A stretch of DNA of 36,235 bases from positions 1 through 36,235 of the forward strand of contig JAIROP010000012.1 in assembly GCA_031257475.1 (NCBI GenBank), written 5' to 3'. Within the stretch, counting starts at the first letter, position 1. Every line of letters begins with the position of its first letter. Positions 7,775-15,398 of the stretch are shown piece after piece. Made by a program: the position numbers and the translations under genes. Origin of the DNA: Holosporaceae bacterium. Its GTDB lineage: Bacteria; Pseudomonadota; Alphaproteobacteria; UBA3830. The notes below the pieces were generated by a model, which saw nothing but the letters and a program-made list of their open reading frames with translations, made no database searches and was not told the origin of the DNA.

Positions 7775-8656
7775 CTATTCATGTCCGCCAAGTTCTTTGA
7801 GAAGTTTCCCATACTTATCAAGCCAAAGCAACTGGTAGCTACGGTAACCTTCTGAACATTCCGGCGTATTGTCTTTGTCTAGATTGTTGTTGACATGAGT
7901 GCGAACAAGCCCTAAACGGGCCAGCGGAGTACGAGCCCATGTGAACGTATCTCTAATATCATCATGGCTTTGGTTGCCTCCACGACCACCACACTTTACA
8001 CTGACCTGCAGCAGATCATTAAATATGCTCACAACACAATGTTGATGGCCCGTTTTTTCATCAAAAGCGATACGATCCGAAACGCATACAATCCCTTTAG
8101 TGGACGCCTGAGTAGTACCCCACGAAAGCAGCTGCTCAGGATTATCAATATAGTACGAATCGCCTCCACACCCAGCAGGCCTTGGTATGAACTCACGCAT
8201 TTCATATGATGTCACAACCCAATATGGATGGCCCGTTTTGTTTTTCATATAGTCTTGAACAAAAAAGCAAACAGTCCTAAAAGCGGACGACATAGGAAAA
8301 GCCTCCGAAAGCGGATATTCAAGAGTATCATAATGGTTTGGGTCGCCTCCACGATCCCTAAGCTTTGCCACGGACGTCATCCGATAATCATCAAACGCGG
8401 CTACAACCCAATACGGATGTTCTATAAAGACATCTAAAAGGACGTGAAAAACCTCAGGTGGAACCGGACCACCTTGCCAAACAGTCAGGTAATACGCAAG
8501 GCTGCCGCCCTCGTACTGCCACACCCATGACTCATTACTCCGCAATGCCATTTGCTCTTGCTGTTGCTGGTCCATCGGCGGCGGCCAATGTCGCGCTCCA
8601 TCGACTTGCAGAAATAGTGTAGCACTGCTGAATACTCCCATCAGAACTCTTTTCAC
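7775..8656 (-). CDS. Secreted protein with three ~62-residue internal repeats, unknown function
   Basis: The family is not recognised. The 293-residue protein starts at GTG 8656, with GAGGAG 8 bases upstream, and has a likely Sec signal peptide (MKRVLMGVFSSATLFLQVDG), so it should be exported. A Gln-rich stretch follows (29-35). Residues about 70-251 form three repeats. Each has a core HPYWVV (80-85, 143-148; HQHCVV at 204-209) and, 20-22 residues later, a GG-D/N motif followed by a polar segment ending in D (RGGDPNHYD, CGGDSYYID, RGGNQSHDD). Part of the repeat is also visible in the DNA (GATGGCCCGTTTT near 8046 and 8227). The C-terminal 40 residues are charged. It is a single gene set between ftsY and hscA in opposite orientation, consistent with an accessory insertion. 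A host-interaction role is only inferred. Confidence 0.75.
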   Translation of the reverse strand: MKRVLMGVFSSATLFLQVDGARHWPPPMDQQQQEQMALRSNESWVWQYEGGSLAYYLTVWQGGPVPPEVFHVLLDVFIEHPYWVVAAFDDYRMTSVAKLRDRGGDPNHYDTLEYPLSEAFPMSSAFRTVCFFVQDYMKNKTGHPYWVVTSYEMREFIPRPAGCGGDSYYIDNPEQLLSWGTTQASTKGIVCVSDRIAFDEKTGHQHCVVSIFNDLLQVSVKCGGRGGNQSHDDIRDTFTWARTPLARLGLVRTHVNNNLDKDNTPECSEGYRSYQLLWLDKYGKLLKELGGHE

Positions 8657-8689
8657 GTTTTTTTCTCCTCTTAATTAAGAATGTTTTAG

Positions 8690-8717
8690 TTTATATCATA
8701 TAAATGTTTCGTGTCAA
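8690..8717 (-). promoter_or_regulatory. Promoter of the repeat-protein gene
   Basis: On the minus strand, a perfect -35 TTGACA (8717-8712) is followed after 16 bases by TATAAA (8695-8690), one mismatch from the -10 consensus. The transcript would begin near 8683 and reach the GTG at 8656 after a short leader containing AAGAGGAG. This supports the gene being expressed on its own. Confidence 0.7.
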
Positions 8718-8895
8718 GAGCGGAAAAGTTTTTTTTAACACGGCGAAAAAAACATAAAATCTGTCAATCTCGGAGAGACAGTTACCTGACGGATCTTTTT
8801 CACACCAGCTCCGTCGAATCGGCTATCCGGATTCCAGTGCATAGGGAGCGCGTTGCAGTCTAAAATATCTCATTATGCAATTTTCTCAAATCTGC
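8718..8895. other. Intergenic spacer between divergent promoters
   Basis: This stretch lies between the divergent repeat-protein and hscA genes. It holds a weak stem (CTGTC/GACAG, 8760-8780) and a 44-codon frame on the minus strand (about 8869-8739) without a ribosome binding site. No gene or recognised RNA is supported. Confidence 0.35.
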
Positions 8896-8901
8896 TATAC
8901 T
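8875..8901 (+). promoter_or_regulatory. Possible promoter for hscA-fdx
   Basis: TATACT at 8896-8901, preceded by TGC to give an extended -10 (TGCTATACT), is the best -10 candidate before hscA. Upstream ATGCAA (8875-8880) at 15-base spacing is a poor -35, so the call rests mainly on the extended -10. The same TTGCTATACTT-like string occurs near 1091, ahead of the nrd genes. Confidence 0.35.
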
Positions 8902-8934
8902 TTTTTTTGGTCAGAAAGATTAGCTTAAGTGCCT

Positions 8935-10623
8935 ATGCCTACTATTGGGATAGATCTTGGAACAACCGAGTCGGTCGTGGCGCGTCTTTGCGATGGTGTG
9001 CCGGTATCCGTCCGAATCAACGGCAGCGTTACGACTCCCTCGGTGGTCAGTTACACGAATGGTAAGACGGTGGTTGGGCGAAACGTCGTCCCCGGCGACG
9101 AAGTCAATCCAGAGGACACCGTGTTCTCGATCAAACGTTTCATTGGAACAAATGAAAAAATTTGCGGTAGAAGTCCAACGGAAATATCAGCGGATATCCT
9201 GTCATACCTGAAGCGAAGTACCGAAGAGTATCTGGCTGGACAAATAACCGGTGCCGTGGTGACTGTTCCTGCGCATTTTTCCGATCCGCAGAGGATGGCC
9301 ACCAGGCAAGCGGCAGCCATTGCTGGCATCAAAGTTCTGCGTCTAATAAACGAACCCACTGCTGCAGCCATTGCCTTTGGGCTTGAGAAGAAAAACAGCG
9401 GTATTTTCGCAGTCTATGATTTCGGTGGAGGCACCTTTGATTTTTCCGTTCTACGTTTGGTTGATGGAATTTTTCAGGTTTTGACCACCGGAGGAGATAA
9501 TTATCTCGGAGGAGATGACATTGACAATGCGGTTCTTGATTATAATCTTCAGCTCCAGGGCATCGAGAATCTTCCACTCAATAGTAGAATTTCTGGGAAA
9601 CTGGTTGCAAAATCCCTCAAGGAACAGCTGGGAGATCTTCCGGAAATTGCAAAAAACTGCGTTCTAGAAAATAAAAACTATGAATTTAAATTGTCCAGAA
9701 ATGTTCTGCGAGAAGTTTCCAAGAATTTCATACAAAAAAGCCTGGAGATAGCAGATCTAGCACTCAGGGATGCTCGCCTTGATGCATCCGCGCTGGATGG
9801 CGTTGTTTTGGTTGGTGGCATGACCAGGCTGAATCTGATTAAAGAGGCAGTGCGAGAACATTTTCCAATCAGGATATTCGATGATATCAGTCCCGAAGAG
9901 GCTGTTGCATTCGGAGCTGCCATCTATGCGGATTCAATCACCAGTAAAAGTCAAAATATGCTGTTGATTGACGTGGTTCCACTGACAATTGGCCTGGAAA
10001 CTCTAGGTGGCGGAGTAGACAAAATTATTCATCGCAATACCCCCATTCCCATCGTTGAAAAACAGGAATACACTACCCATGCGGATAATCAGACAGGGAT
10101 AAAGTTTCACATAGTTCAGGGAGAAAGGCCCATCGCTGCCGAATGTAGATCACTGGCGCACTTTGAGCTCATTGGAATTCCTCCCATGCCGGCTGGTAGA
10201 CCTCGTATAGTTGTGGAATTTTCCGTGGATGTAAACGGAATACTGAGTGTGAAAGCCCAGGAGCAAAGAACCAACTTGTCACAGATGATTGACGTTGACC
10301 CGTCCAATGGTCTATCAGGAGATGAAATGATAGGAATGCTGCGGGAAGCCATGGTCCATAGGGAAGAAGATTCGCGACAAGCGTGTGATATCAACGTAAA
10401 AATCGAATCCGAGAGGATGATAAGGCTTTGGAAGATAATTATCTGTGAGATTCCTGATGATGCTAAAAATACGGCGAAAATAGAGCTGACCAATCTGGAA
10501 AAAGCTCTGGATCTGGGTAAATATGAGGAGGCTCTCGTCTGTAAAAAAACTTTGGAAGACTTGTTTCGACCATTTATCGATAATATAATTAACCGCCTGT
10601 TAAGTGGCATAGTTATTGTCTAG
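8935..10623 (+). CDS. hscA: Fe-S cluster assembly chaperone HscA (Hsp70 family)
   Basis: HscA is the specialised Hsp70 that, with HscB, helps transfer Fe-S clusters from IscU. The protein has Hsp70 signatures: IGIDLGTTESVV at the start, VYDFGGGTFDFSV in the ATPase domain and VVLVGGMTRLNLI near 300. The substrate-domain segment IDVVPLTIGLETLGGGVDKII is HscA-like rather than DnaK-like, and the protein is short (562 residues) with a reduced C-terminal lid. The downstream ferredoxin gene supports HscA. The start is ATG 8935; an in-frame GTG at 8929 is possible and neither has a strong ribosome binding site. The other isc genes (iscS, iscU, hscB) are not in this window, so the usual operon is split here. 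Confidence 0.92.
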   Translation: MPTIGIDLGTTESVVARLCDGVPVSVRINGSVTTPSVVSYTNGKTVVGRNVVPGDEVNPEDTVFSIKRFIGTNEKICGRSPTEISADILSYLKRSTEEYLAGQITGAVVTVPAHFSDPQRMATRQAAAIAGIKVLRLINEPTAAAIAFGLEKKNSGIFAVYDFGGGTFDFSVLRLVDGIFQVLTTGGDNYLGGDDIDNAVLDYNLQLQGIENLPLNSRISGKLVAKSLKEQLGDLPEIAKNCVLENKNYEFKLSRNVLREVSKNFIQKSLEIADLALRDARLDASALDGVVLVGGMTRLNLIKEAVREHFPIRIFDDISPEEAVAFGAAIYADSITSKSQNMLLIDVVPLTIGLETLGGGVDKIIHRNTPIPIVEKQEYTTHADNQTGIKFHIVQGERPIAAECRSLAHFELIGIPPMPAGRPRIVVEFSVDVNGILSVKAQEQRTNLSQMIDVDPSNGLSGDEMIGMLREAMVHREEDSRQACDINVKIESERMIRLWKIIICEIPDDAKNTAKIELTNLEKALDLGKYEEALVCKKTLEDLFRPFIDNIINRLLSGIVIV

Positions 10624-10635
10624 GGATATTTGGTC

Positions 10636-10935
10636 GTGAAAGTAATTTTTGTAACGAAAAGCGGATTGGAAATGTCAGTTACTTTCTCTGAGGGGCAAAC
10701 TCTGTTCACTGTGGCAGAAAACAATCATGTTCCCTTGGGAGGAGCTTGCAAAGGCAATGGAGCTTGTGGTGGATGCCACGTGATCGTTGAGAATTTACAT
10801 GATCAGCTTCCAAAAGCCTCTGAACCGGAGGAGGATACTCTGGACAGAGTCAGAGGCGTGGCTGCTAAATCACGGTTGGCTTGTCAGCTTGTGCTATCGG
10901 CGGCTTTGGATGGTCTTCTGGTAAGGCTTGTGTGA
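10636..10935 (+). CDS. fdx: ISC-type 2Fe-2S ferredoxin
   Basis: This adrenodoxin-type ferredoxin gives electrons for Fe-S cluster assembly. The cluster cysteines are visible as CxxxxxCxxC in GACKGNGACGGC and a final cysteine in SRLACQL, with the acidic EPEEDTLD segment between them. The frame allows a TTG start at 10630, but GTG 10636 is preferred because AGGGATA lies about 9 bases upstream and MKVIFVTKSG is a normal ferredoxin start (99 residues). It begins 12 bases after the hscA stop, so the two form one operon. mnmA follows after 24 bases and may be read from the same transcript. Confidence 0.93.
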   Translation: MKVIFVTKSGLEMSVTFSEGQTLFTVAENNHVPLGGACKGNGACGGCHVIVENLHDQLPKASEPEEDTLDRVRGVAAKSRLACQLVLSAALDGLLVRLV

Positions 10936-10959
10936 CCGCAAATACGTAGGCAGAGACAC

Positions 10960-11991
10960 ATGAAATGCATAGTTGGTATGTCCGGAGGAGTCGATAGTTC
11001 GACCTCCGCGGCTCTAATGAAGGAAAGGGGATTTGAGGTTGTTGGCTGTACCTTTCGTATGTTTGAATCCGCGAAATCACAGGCAGCTGTGGACAATGCG
11101 CGTCGGGTGGCAGATTTCCTGAAGATAGATCACGAGGTGGTGGATTGCATCATAGAATTCAAACAGTTTGTTATTGATTATTTCATAGAATCCTACGAGA
11201 GCGGATTTACCCCTAACCCCTGCGTCATGTGCAACAGGTTTATAAAATTTCGATACTTGGATCTTCTAAGACTAAAATATTGTGCTGATATTCTCGTTAC
11301 TGGGCACTATGTGCAGTTAAAAAGGCGTGATGACAGAATTGAGTTGTTTCAGGCAGCAGAGCTGAGAAAGGATCAGAGCTATTTTCTATACGGCGTTGAT
11401 CAGGAAATACTCAAAATTGCAGAATTTCCACTGGGTGGACATCCTAAAAGCCACACCAGAGAGCTGGCCCGTCGTTTTGGCCTTCATGTGTCCGAGCAAC
11501 CGGAGAGTCAGGATATTTGCTTCCTTGCAAATCATGATTATGTGAGTTTCATAAAGCAGCATTCCACCAGATCCTACGTTGATGGAGACATTGTTGACAC
11601 ATCTGGAAATGTCCTCGGTAAACATTCCGGCACCATCAATTACACGCAGGGGCAGCGCAAAGGCATCGGTCTTTCCGGCGGTCCCTTTTTCGTATGCGGA
11701 ATAGATGTGAATAGAAACCAGGTGATTGTGTCTGACAAAAACGGGGTAAAAGTTGGAAAAATTTTTCTAAAGGACGTAAAGTTTTTGAACGAAGAATATC
11801 TGGGAGTATGTGAAGTCAAAGTCAGATCCATCAGCGAAAAAAACACGGCCCACATCGGAAAAAGCAACAATAGTTACTACGTTGAATTAGACCAGCCGGA
11901 GTATGGAGTCGCGCCTGGACAGCATTGTGTATTTTACCGCGGAAATCTACTGCTGGGTGGGGGAATCGTTCGCAGTGAAAATTCTGTCTAG
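10960..11991 (+). CDS. mnmA: tRNA-specific 2-thiouridylase MnmA
   Basis: MnmA makes 2-thiouridine at the wobble position 34 of tRNA-Lys, Glu and Gln. The 343-residue protein has the PP-loop GMSGGVDSS for ATP at residues 6-14. The two redox cysteines are in NPCVMCN and QDICFL. TGHYVQL, DQSYFLYG and the C-terminal beta-barrel starting after YTQGQRKGIGLSGGPFFV are also typical. ATG at 10960 has a purine-rich AGGCAGAGAC ahead. Sulfur transfer needs a cysteine desulfurase, which fits the nearby Fe-S genes. The 3' end overlaps the start proposed for the next gene by 17 bases, suggesting translational coupling. Confidence 0.96.
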   Translation: MKCIVGMSGGVDSSTSAALMKERGFEVVGCTFRMFESAKSQAAVDNARRVADFLKIDHEVVDCIIEFKQFVIDYFIESYESGFTPNPCVMCNRFIKFRYLDLLRLKYCADILVTGHYVQLKRRDDRIELFQAAELRKDQSYFLYGVDQEILKIAEFPLGGHPKSHTRELARRFGLHVSEQPESQDICFLANHDYVSFIKQHSTRSYVDGDIVDTSGNVLGKHSGTINYTQGQRKGIGLSGGPFFVCGIDVNRNQVIVSDKNGVKVGKIFLKDVKFLNEEYLGVCEVKVRSISEKNTAHIGKSNNSYYVELDQPEYGVAPGQHCVFYRGNLLLGGGIVRSENSV

Positions 11992-13000
11992 GACACTGTG
12001 CCAAGCAGCTCTGTGCCTATGCGTTGGTTGCACAGAGCAGGAGCAAAAAAGAATCGAGTCTACTCCAGAGGAATGGTTGAAAACCAATGAGGTCGATGCT
12101 GTTTGTCGTAGAATCGCTGATCTCAACGTGCAGGTGGTGACAATTGGCGAAGGAATCAGTCCTGCCATGATCAACCTGATGCGCGCCATAGCCGATCGGT
12201 ATCGCGTGAACATTCCAGAGGATGCGTTCATCAGAAATACCACGAAAAATGCCGTTTTCATCGATACAAAAGAAAAAAGGCTTGCCCATTTTTTGAAAGC
12301 GACTCAGTCAGACTTCAGATTCATTTGGTGTATGCGCGGAGGATTCGGCACCAATATGCTCATCGACGATCTCAATCGTATGCCGATTCCGGAAGTGAAA
12401 AAAACACTGATCGGATTCTGCGATATTACCAGCATGCATCTGTTCGTACATCAGAAATGGGGCTGGCGAGCCATCCATGCGCCATTATTCGTATTTCTTG
12501 CGAAAACGCTATTTAGCAGGGACAAATTCAGTACGCTGCTGAATATTCTGGAGGGAAAAATTGATCACTATGAACTGAGAAATGTGCAGCCCCTGAACGA
12601 AGTCGCACGCCGAGCCAGCCAGGTGACAGGGCCGCTAACGGGTGGCAATCTCACCGTCGTGGAAGCAAGTCTTGGAACCTGCTGGGAAATAGAAACCGAG
12701 GACAGGATCGTATTTTTGGAGGATGTTCACACATATCCACAGTGGATCTATCGTTCCATGTATCATCTGAAGGAAAGTGGTAAATTGTCTAAAATAAAGG
12801 CTCTACTATTCGGTGAATTTATACAGCCGGAGAATTCATACCAGGACGTCGTGTCCTACCTGCGGAAATTTGCGGAAACCCTCGTTGATGTTCCGGTCTA
12901 CGTAACAAATCAATTTGGACATGGCAGGTGTTGCATGCCGCTGATCTACGGCGCGCCGGCCCAGATACATGCCGGGAAAATGACAGTTTGGGTGAAATGA
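11975..13000 (+). CDS. ldcA: LD-carboxypeptidase-like lipoprotein (peptidase S66) with Cys at the nucleophile position
   Basis: S66 LD-carboxypeptidases remove the terminal D-alanine from murein tetrapeptides during cell-wall recycling. The fold is shown by MRGGFGTNMLIDDL (120-133), TLIGFCDITSMH (144-155), FLEDV (247-251) and QFGHG with a following P (313-322). The expected catalytic Glu (E249) and His (H316) are present, but the serine expected in G-F/Y-S-D-I-T is cysteine (C149, codon TGC 12419-12421). The frame extends to 11903. GTG 11975 is chosen because it gives MKILSRTLCQAALCLCVGC, a hydrophobic leader with a possible lipobox (C19), and lies after a G-rich site. The classical enzyme is cytoplasmic, so export would be unusual. 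It overlaps mnmA by 17 bases. The S66 family call is firm; activity is uncertain. Confidence 0.8.
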   Translation: MKILSRTLCQAALCLCVGCTEQEQKRIESTPEEWLKTNEVDAVCRRIADLNVQVVTIGEGISPAMINLMRAIADRYRVNIPEDAFIRNTTKNAVFIDTKEKRLAHFLKATQSDFRFIWCMRGGFGTNMLIDDLNRMPIPEVKKTLIGFCDITSMHLFVHQKWGWRAIHAPLFVFLAKTLFSRDKFSTLLNILEGKIDHYELRNVQPLNEVARRASQVTGPLTGGNLTVVEASLGTCWEIETEDRIVFLEDVHTYPQWIYRSMYHLKESGKLSKIKALLFGEFIQPENSYQDVVSYLRKFAETLVDVPVYVTNQFGHGRCCMPLIYGAPAQIHAGKMTVWVK

Positions 13001-13130
13001 ATCAAAATACGTCGTTATTGCTGAATTGACAATAGAACAACCGTAGAAGCGATTAAAAATAGATTGAGTCGTTAATACAAATTTTTACCTGCAGGCAATA
13101 TATTTATACCCGGTATGAGGGAGACGGGTA

Positions 13131-15398
13131 GTGGTAAAGCTTTTCCATTATTTCTACAGCATATTTTTGCTATGCGGGCACCTGGCATTTGCGGAGCTTC
13201 CACTGAACGTTTTTTTAGATGACAGTAGTCAAGATGCCGATAAGCCATTTTTGCTTTTTTCAGGTTGGAAGCCACCAGAAGATCGAAGCTCTCCCGCATC
13301 ACTATCCCTTGATTGCTCTGTTTTCTGGGGAGCGCTTATTTTGCACACTGGATATCTAGAAAGACTTTATATTCATGGGAATACAACAAGAGACGCAGGA
13401 AATAATTTTGTTCCTGGAGACAACGTAATGAGATTGCTCGTCAGTTTGTTTGATAGTCCAGCAGGCTTCGGAATAAAACCTACAACTTATAATCTCTTTA
13501 GAAATTCAAACACTAAGAATCGGTGCATAGAACAGGTTGCAAAATGTTATATAAGTATAACAATGCTACGAGCACTCATGGAAGAAGGGTGCTCTGTCAG
13601 ATGTGCCCCCAACCCCAGCCCCAAAAAAGGAGAAAGCAAACAACAAATAGTACAAGTTAAGGGCGCTGAAGACGCTGAATGGATGGATTTTCGTATATTT
13701 TGGGATGGAGAACAGCAAGTAGGTTATCTGTCTAATCAAGCGCAGATAATTGTGTCGGCATTAGTAGATGAAGGAAAATACGAATATGAAAAATACCTCT
13801 GTGAACAAATTGTATTAGCTTTTGTATTCAATGTTTTGGTTAGCAGAGACGATCTTCATACTTTCTATAACGAAGTCCATGCAAAAATTGCCAAAATAAA
13901 CAATTTCAAAAACCTGCCAAGCACCCAAGACTATTCGGCTGCATTTAATAAAGCAATTCGAAGTCTAGAACAAGCTATAAAAGAAGCGTCTGGCTTGGAT
14001 GCCGCAGTTGCTGGATTTAAGCTACTTGTTAGTCCTAAAAATTTCCACGAAATTCAGGCCATGCTCCTAAAAACTAAGGACCAGGCACAAATTCTTTCTG
14101 AAGTAAATAAGAGAAAGAGGGCAAAACCTGATTTGTGTAGAATTGATGCGATGAAAGCAAAAGTACGCCGCGACTTTTTTGCTCCTCATGTTGAACATCT
14201 AGACGACCGTCTGGCTGCAATGATGTTTGAAGATCTTTGTAGAATTGCGAAACCTTTAATAGCAGCCGCAATGTATCCAGATACTCCGGTTCAAAATAAT
14301 TTTTGTTCCAGGCTTTCTTTCCTTGCTGACCAACCGCCCGTAGTATTATCACCAAACAGACCTTTTCAAGATTGCGTAGAGACTTCGATTCGGCACTTCT
14401 TTAATTTGTGCCTGGGGCAAAGAATGATCGATCATTTTTCTTCAAGTCCAGATTCGACAGGACAGGAACTTGTAGAACAACTTCGACGCGCCATAGCAGA
14501 ATATTGTGCCAAAGCAAGAGAAGGACATGTCCTAGCGACAAGAACAGAAACAGACAGAATTCAAGAGTTAGTTGCTTTTTTTAGAAAATATTGGAGAGAT
14601 GTAAACAATGGAGAGATAGAGGCTAGAACGGCCTGGAACAGCGTGGTTTTTCACTTGGACGGTGTTGCGTATCGGGATGGAGATACAGGAAATGAAATTC
14701 AAAGTGGATATACCTCTATAGTTAATGCTATTTGTGGCGTTCTTGGATTACCCATACCAGATGCCGCTAATAGGAATGCAGCTATGGCAGAAATTTTGAA
14801 GATATTCTCTGCCTGGAGACCTGATAAAGTGGTTATTACCTGTCCTGAACAACTTGCCGTGGGTACTGAAACCGGAATTGTGCGGTTTTTGGTGAATGAC
14901 AATGAATATTTTGCCCTAAATGTGGGCAGAGGTCATTCTGTGGTCGATTTACCTGGTACTGATTATGTTGACTATAATACCCGATATCATGGGATGAATA
15001 TTCACTGGTCATTCTTGGGAAGTTTTTTTGCTTCCCCCCGTTCGCCCTTCTGCGACAGTCGTAGTGTTTATCAGCAAATGTTTGGTCTGGCCTGTCGGGT
15101 TTGCCAAAGTCCAGTTATCCAGAGATTTTTGGCCTGCGCCCCAAAATCTACGGAAAGAGACATGTGGTTCTCCGTTTTGTCGAATATTGTTAGAAGTTAT
15201 GGGGGCAAGCTTGTAATTACAAGGCCTGTGGGCAGTGACCTCAACTTGACAGAATTCGAAACTGTAGAGAAGGTTGTACTGTCTAGGGGGGGTATTTCCG
15301 GAAACAGGAGGCATCCTCACTCTTCCCTCAATGGTCAAAGAACTTTCCGTGGAATATGGAGCACGGGCAAAAAAAGTAGATCTGTCAAGATGCTCTAA
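13131..15398 (+). CDS. Large secreted protein, N-terminal part, unknown function; frame breaks at a G7 tract
   Basis: This 755-residue product starts at GTG 13131 (GAGGGAGACGGG upstream) with a clear signal peptide (MVKLFHYFYSIFLLCGHLAF, then AE), so it is exported. No family is recognised. Residues about 270-330 are Lys/Gln-rich and probably helical. Segments worth noting are DCVETSIRHFFNLCLG (about 413-428) and a region near 500-540 (WNSVVFHLDGVAYRD, SGYTSIVNAICGVLGL). Several cysteine pairs suggest disulfides. The coding frame appears to end in meaning at a run of seven G (15286-15292): after it, 34 basic residues of odd composition follow, while the +1 frame continues as a repeat domain. 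With six G the protein would be one chain of 1119 residues ending at 16491. A two-frame gene, phase variation or a sequencing error are the alternatives. Confidence 0.72.
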   Translation: MVKLFHYFYSIFLLCGHLAFAELPLNVFLDDSSQDADKPFLLFSGWKPPEDRSSPASLSLDCSVFWGALILHTGYLERLYIHGNTTRDAGNNFVPGDNVMRLLVSLFDSPAGFGIKPTTYNLFRNSNTKNRCIEQVAKCYISITMLRALMEEGCSVRCAPNPSPKKGESKQQIVQVKGAEDAEWMDFRIFWDGEQQVGYLSNQAQIIVSALVDEGKYEYEKYLCEQIVLAFVFNVLVSRDDLHTFYNEVHAKIAKINNFKNLPSTQDYSAAFNKAIRSLEQAIKEASGLDAAVAGFKLLVSPKNFHEIQAMLLKTKDQAQILSEVNKRKRAKPDLCRIDAMKAKVRRDFFAPHVEHLDDRLAAMMFEDLCRIAKPLIAAAMYPDTPVQNNFCSRLSFLADQPPVVLSPNRPFQDCVETSIRHFFNLCLGQRMIDHFSSSPDSTGQELVEQLRRAIAEYCAKAREGHVLATRTETDRIQELVAFFRKYWRDVNNGEIEARTAWNSVVFHLDGVAYRDGDTGNEIQSGYTSIVNAICGVLGLPIPDAANRNAAMAEILKIFSAWRPDKVVITCPEQLAVGTETGIVRFLVNDNEYFALNVGRGHSVVDLPGTDYVDYNTRYHGMNIHWSFLGSFFASPRSPFCDSRSVYQQMFGLACRVCQSPVIQRFLACAPKSTERDMWFSVLSNIVRSYGGKLVITRPVGSDLNLTEFETVEKVVLSRGGISGNRRHPHSSLNGQRTFRGIWSTGKKSRSVKML

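Noticed and set aside
8739-8869. 44-codon minus-strand frame in the spacer before hscA
   Set aside because: Composition is plausible, but it is preceded by stops, has no ribosome binding site, and lies upstream of a separate promoter.
13026-13054. TTGACA as -35 of a promoter for the large secreted protein
   Set aside because: No acceptable -10 lies 16-18 bases downstream, and it is about 100 bases from the start codon.
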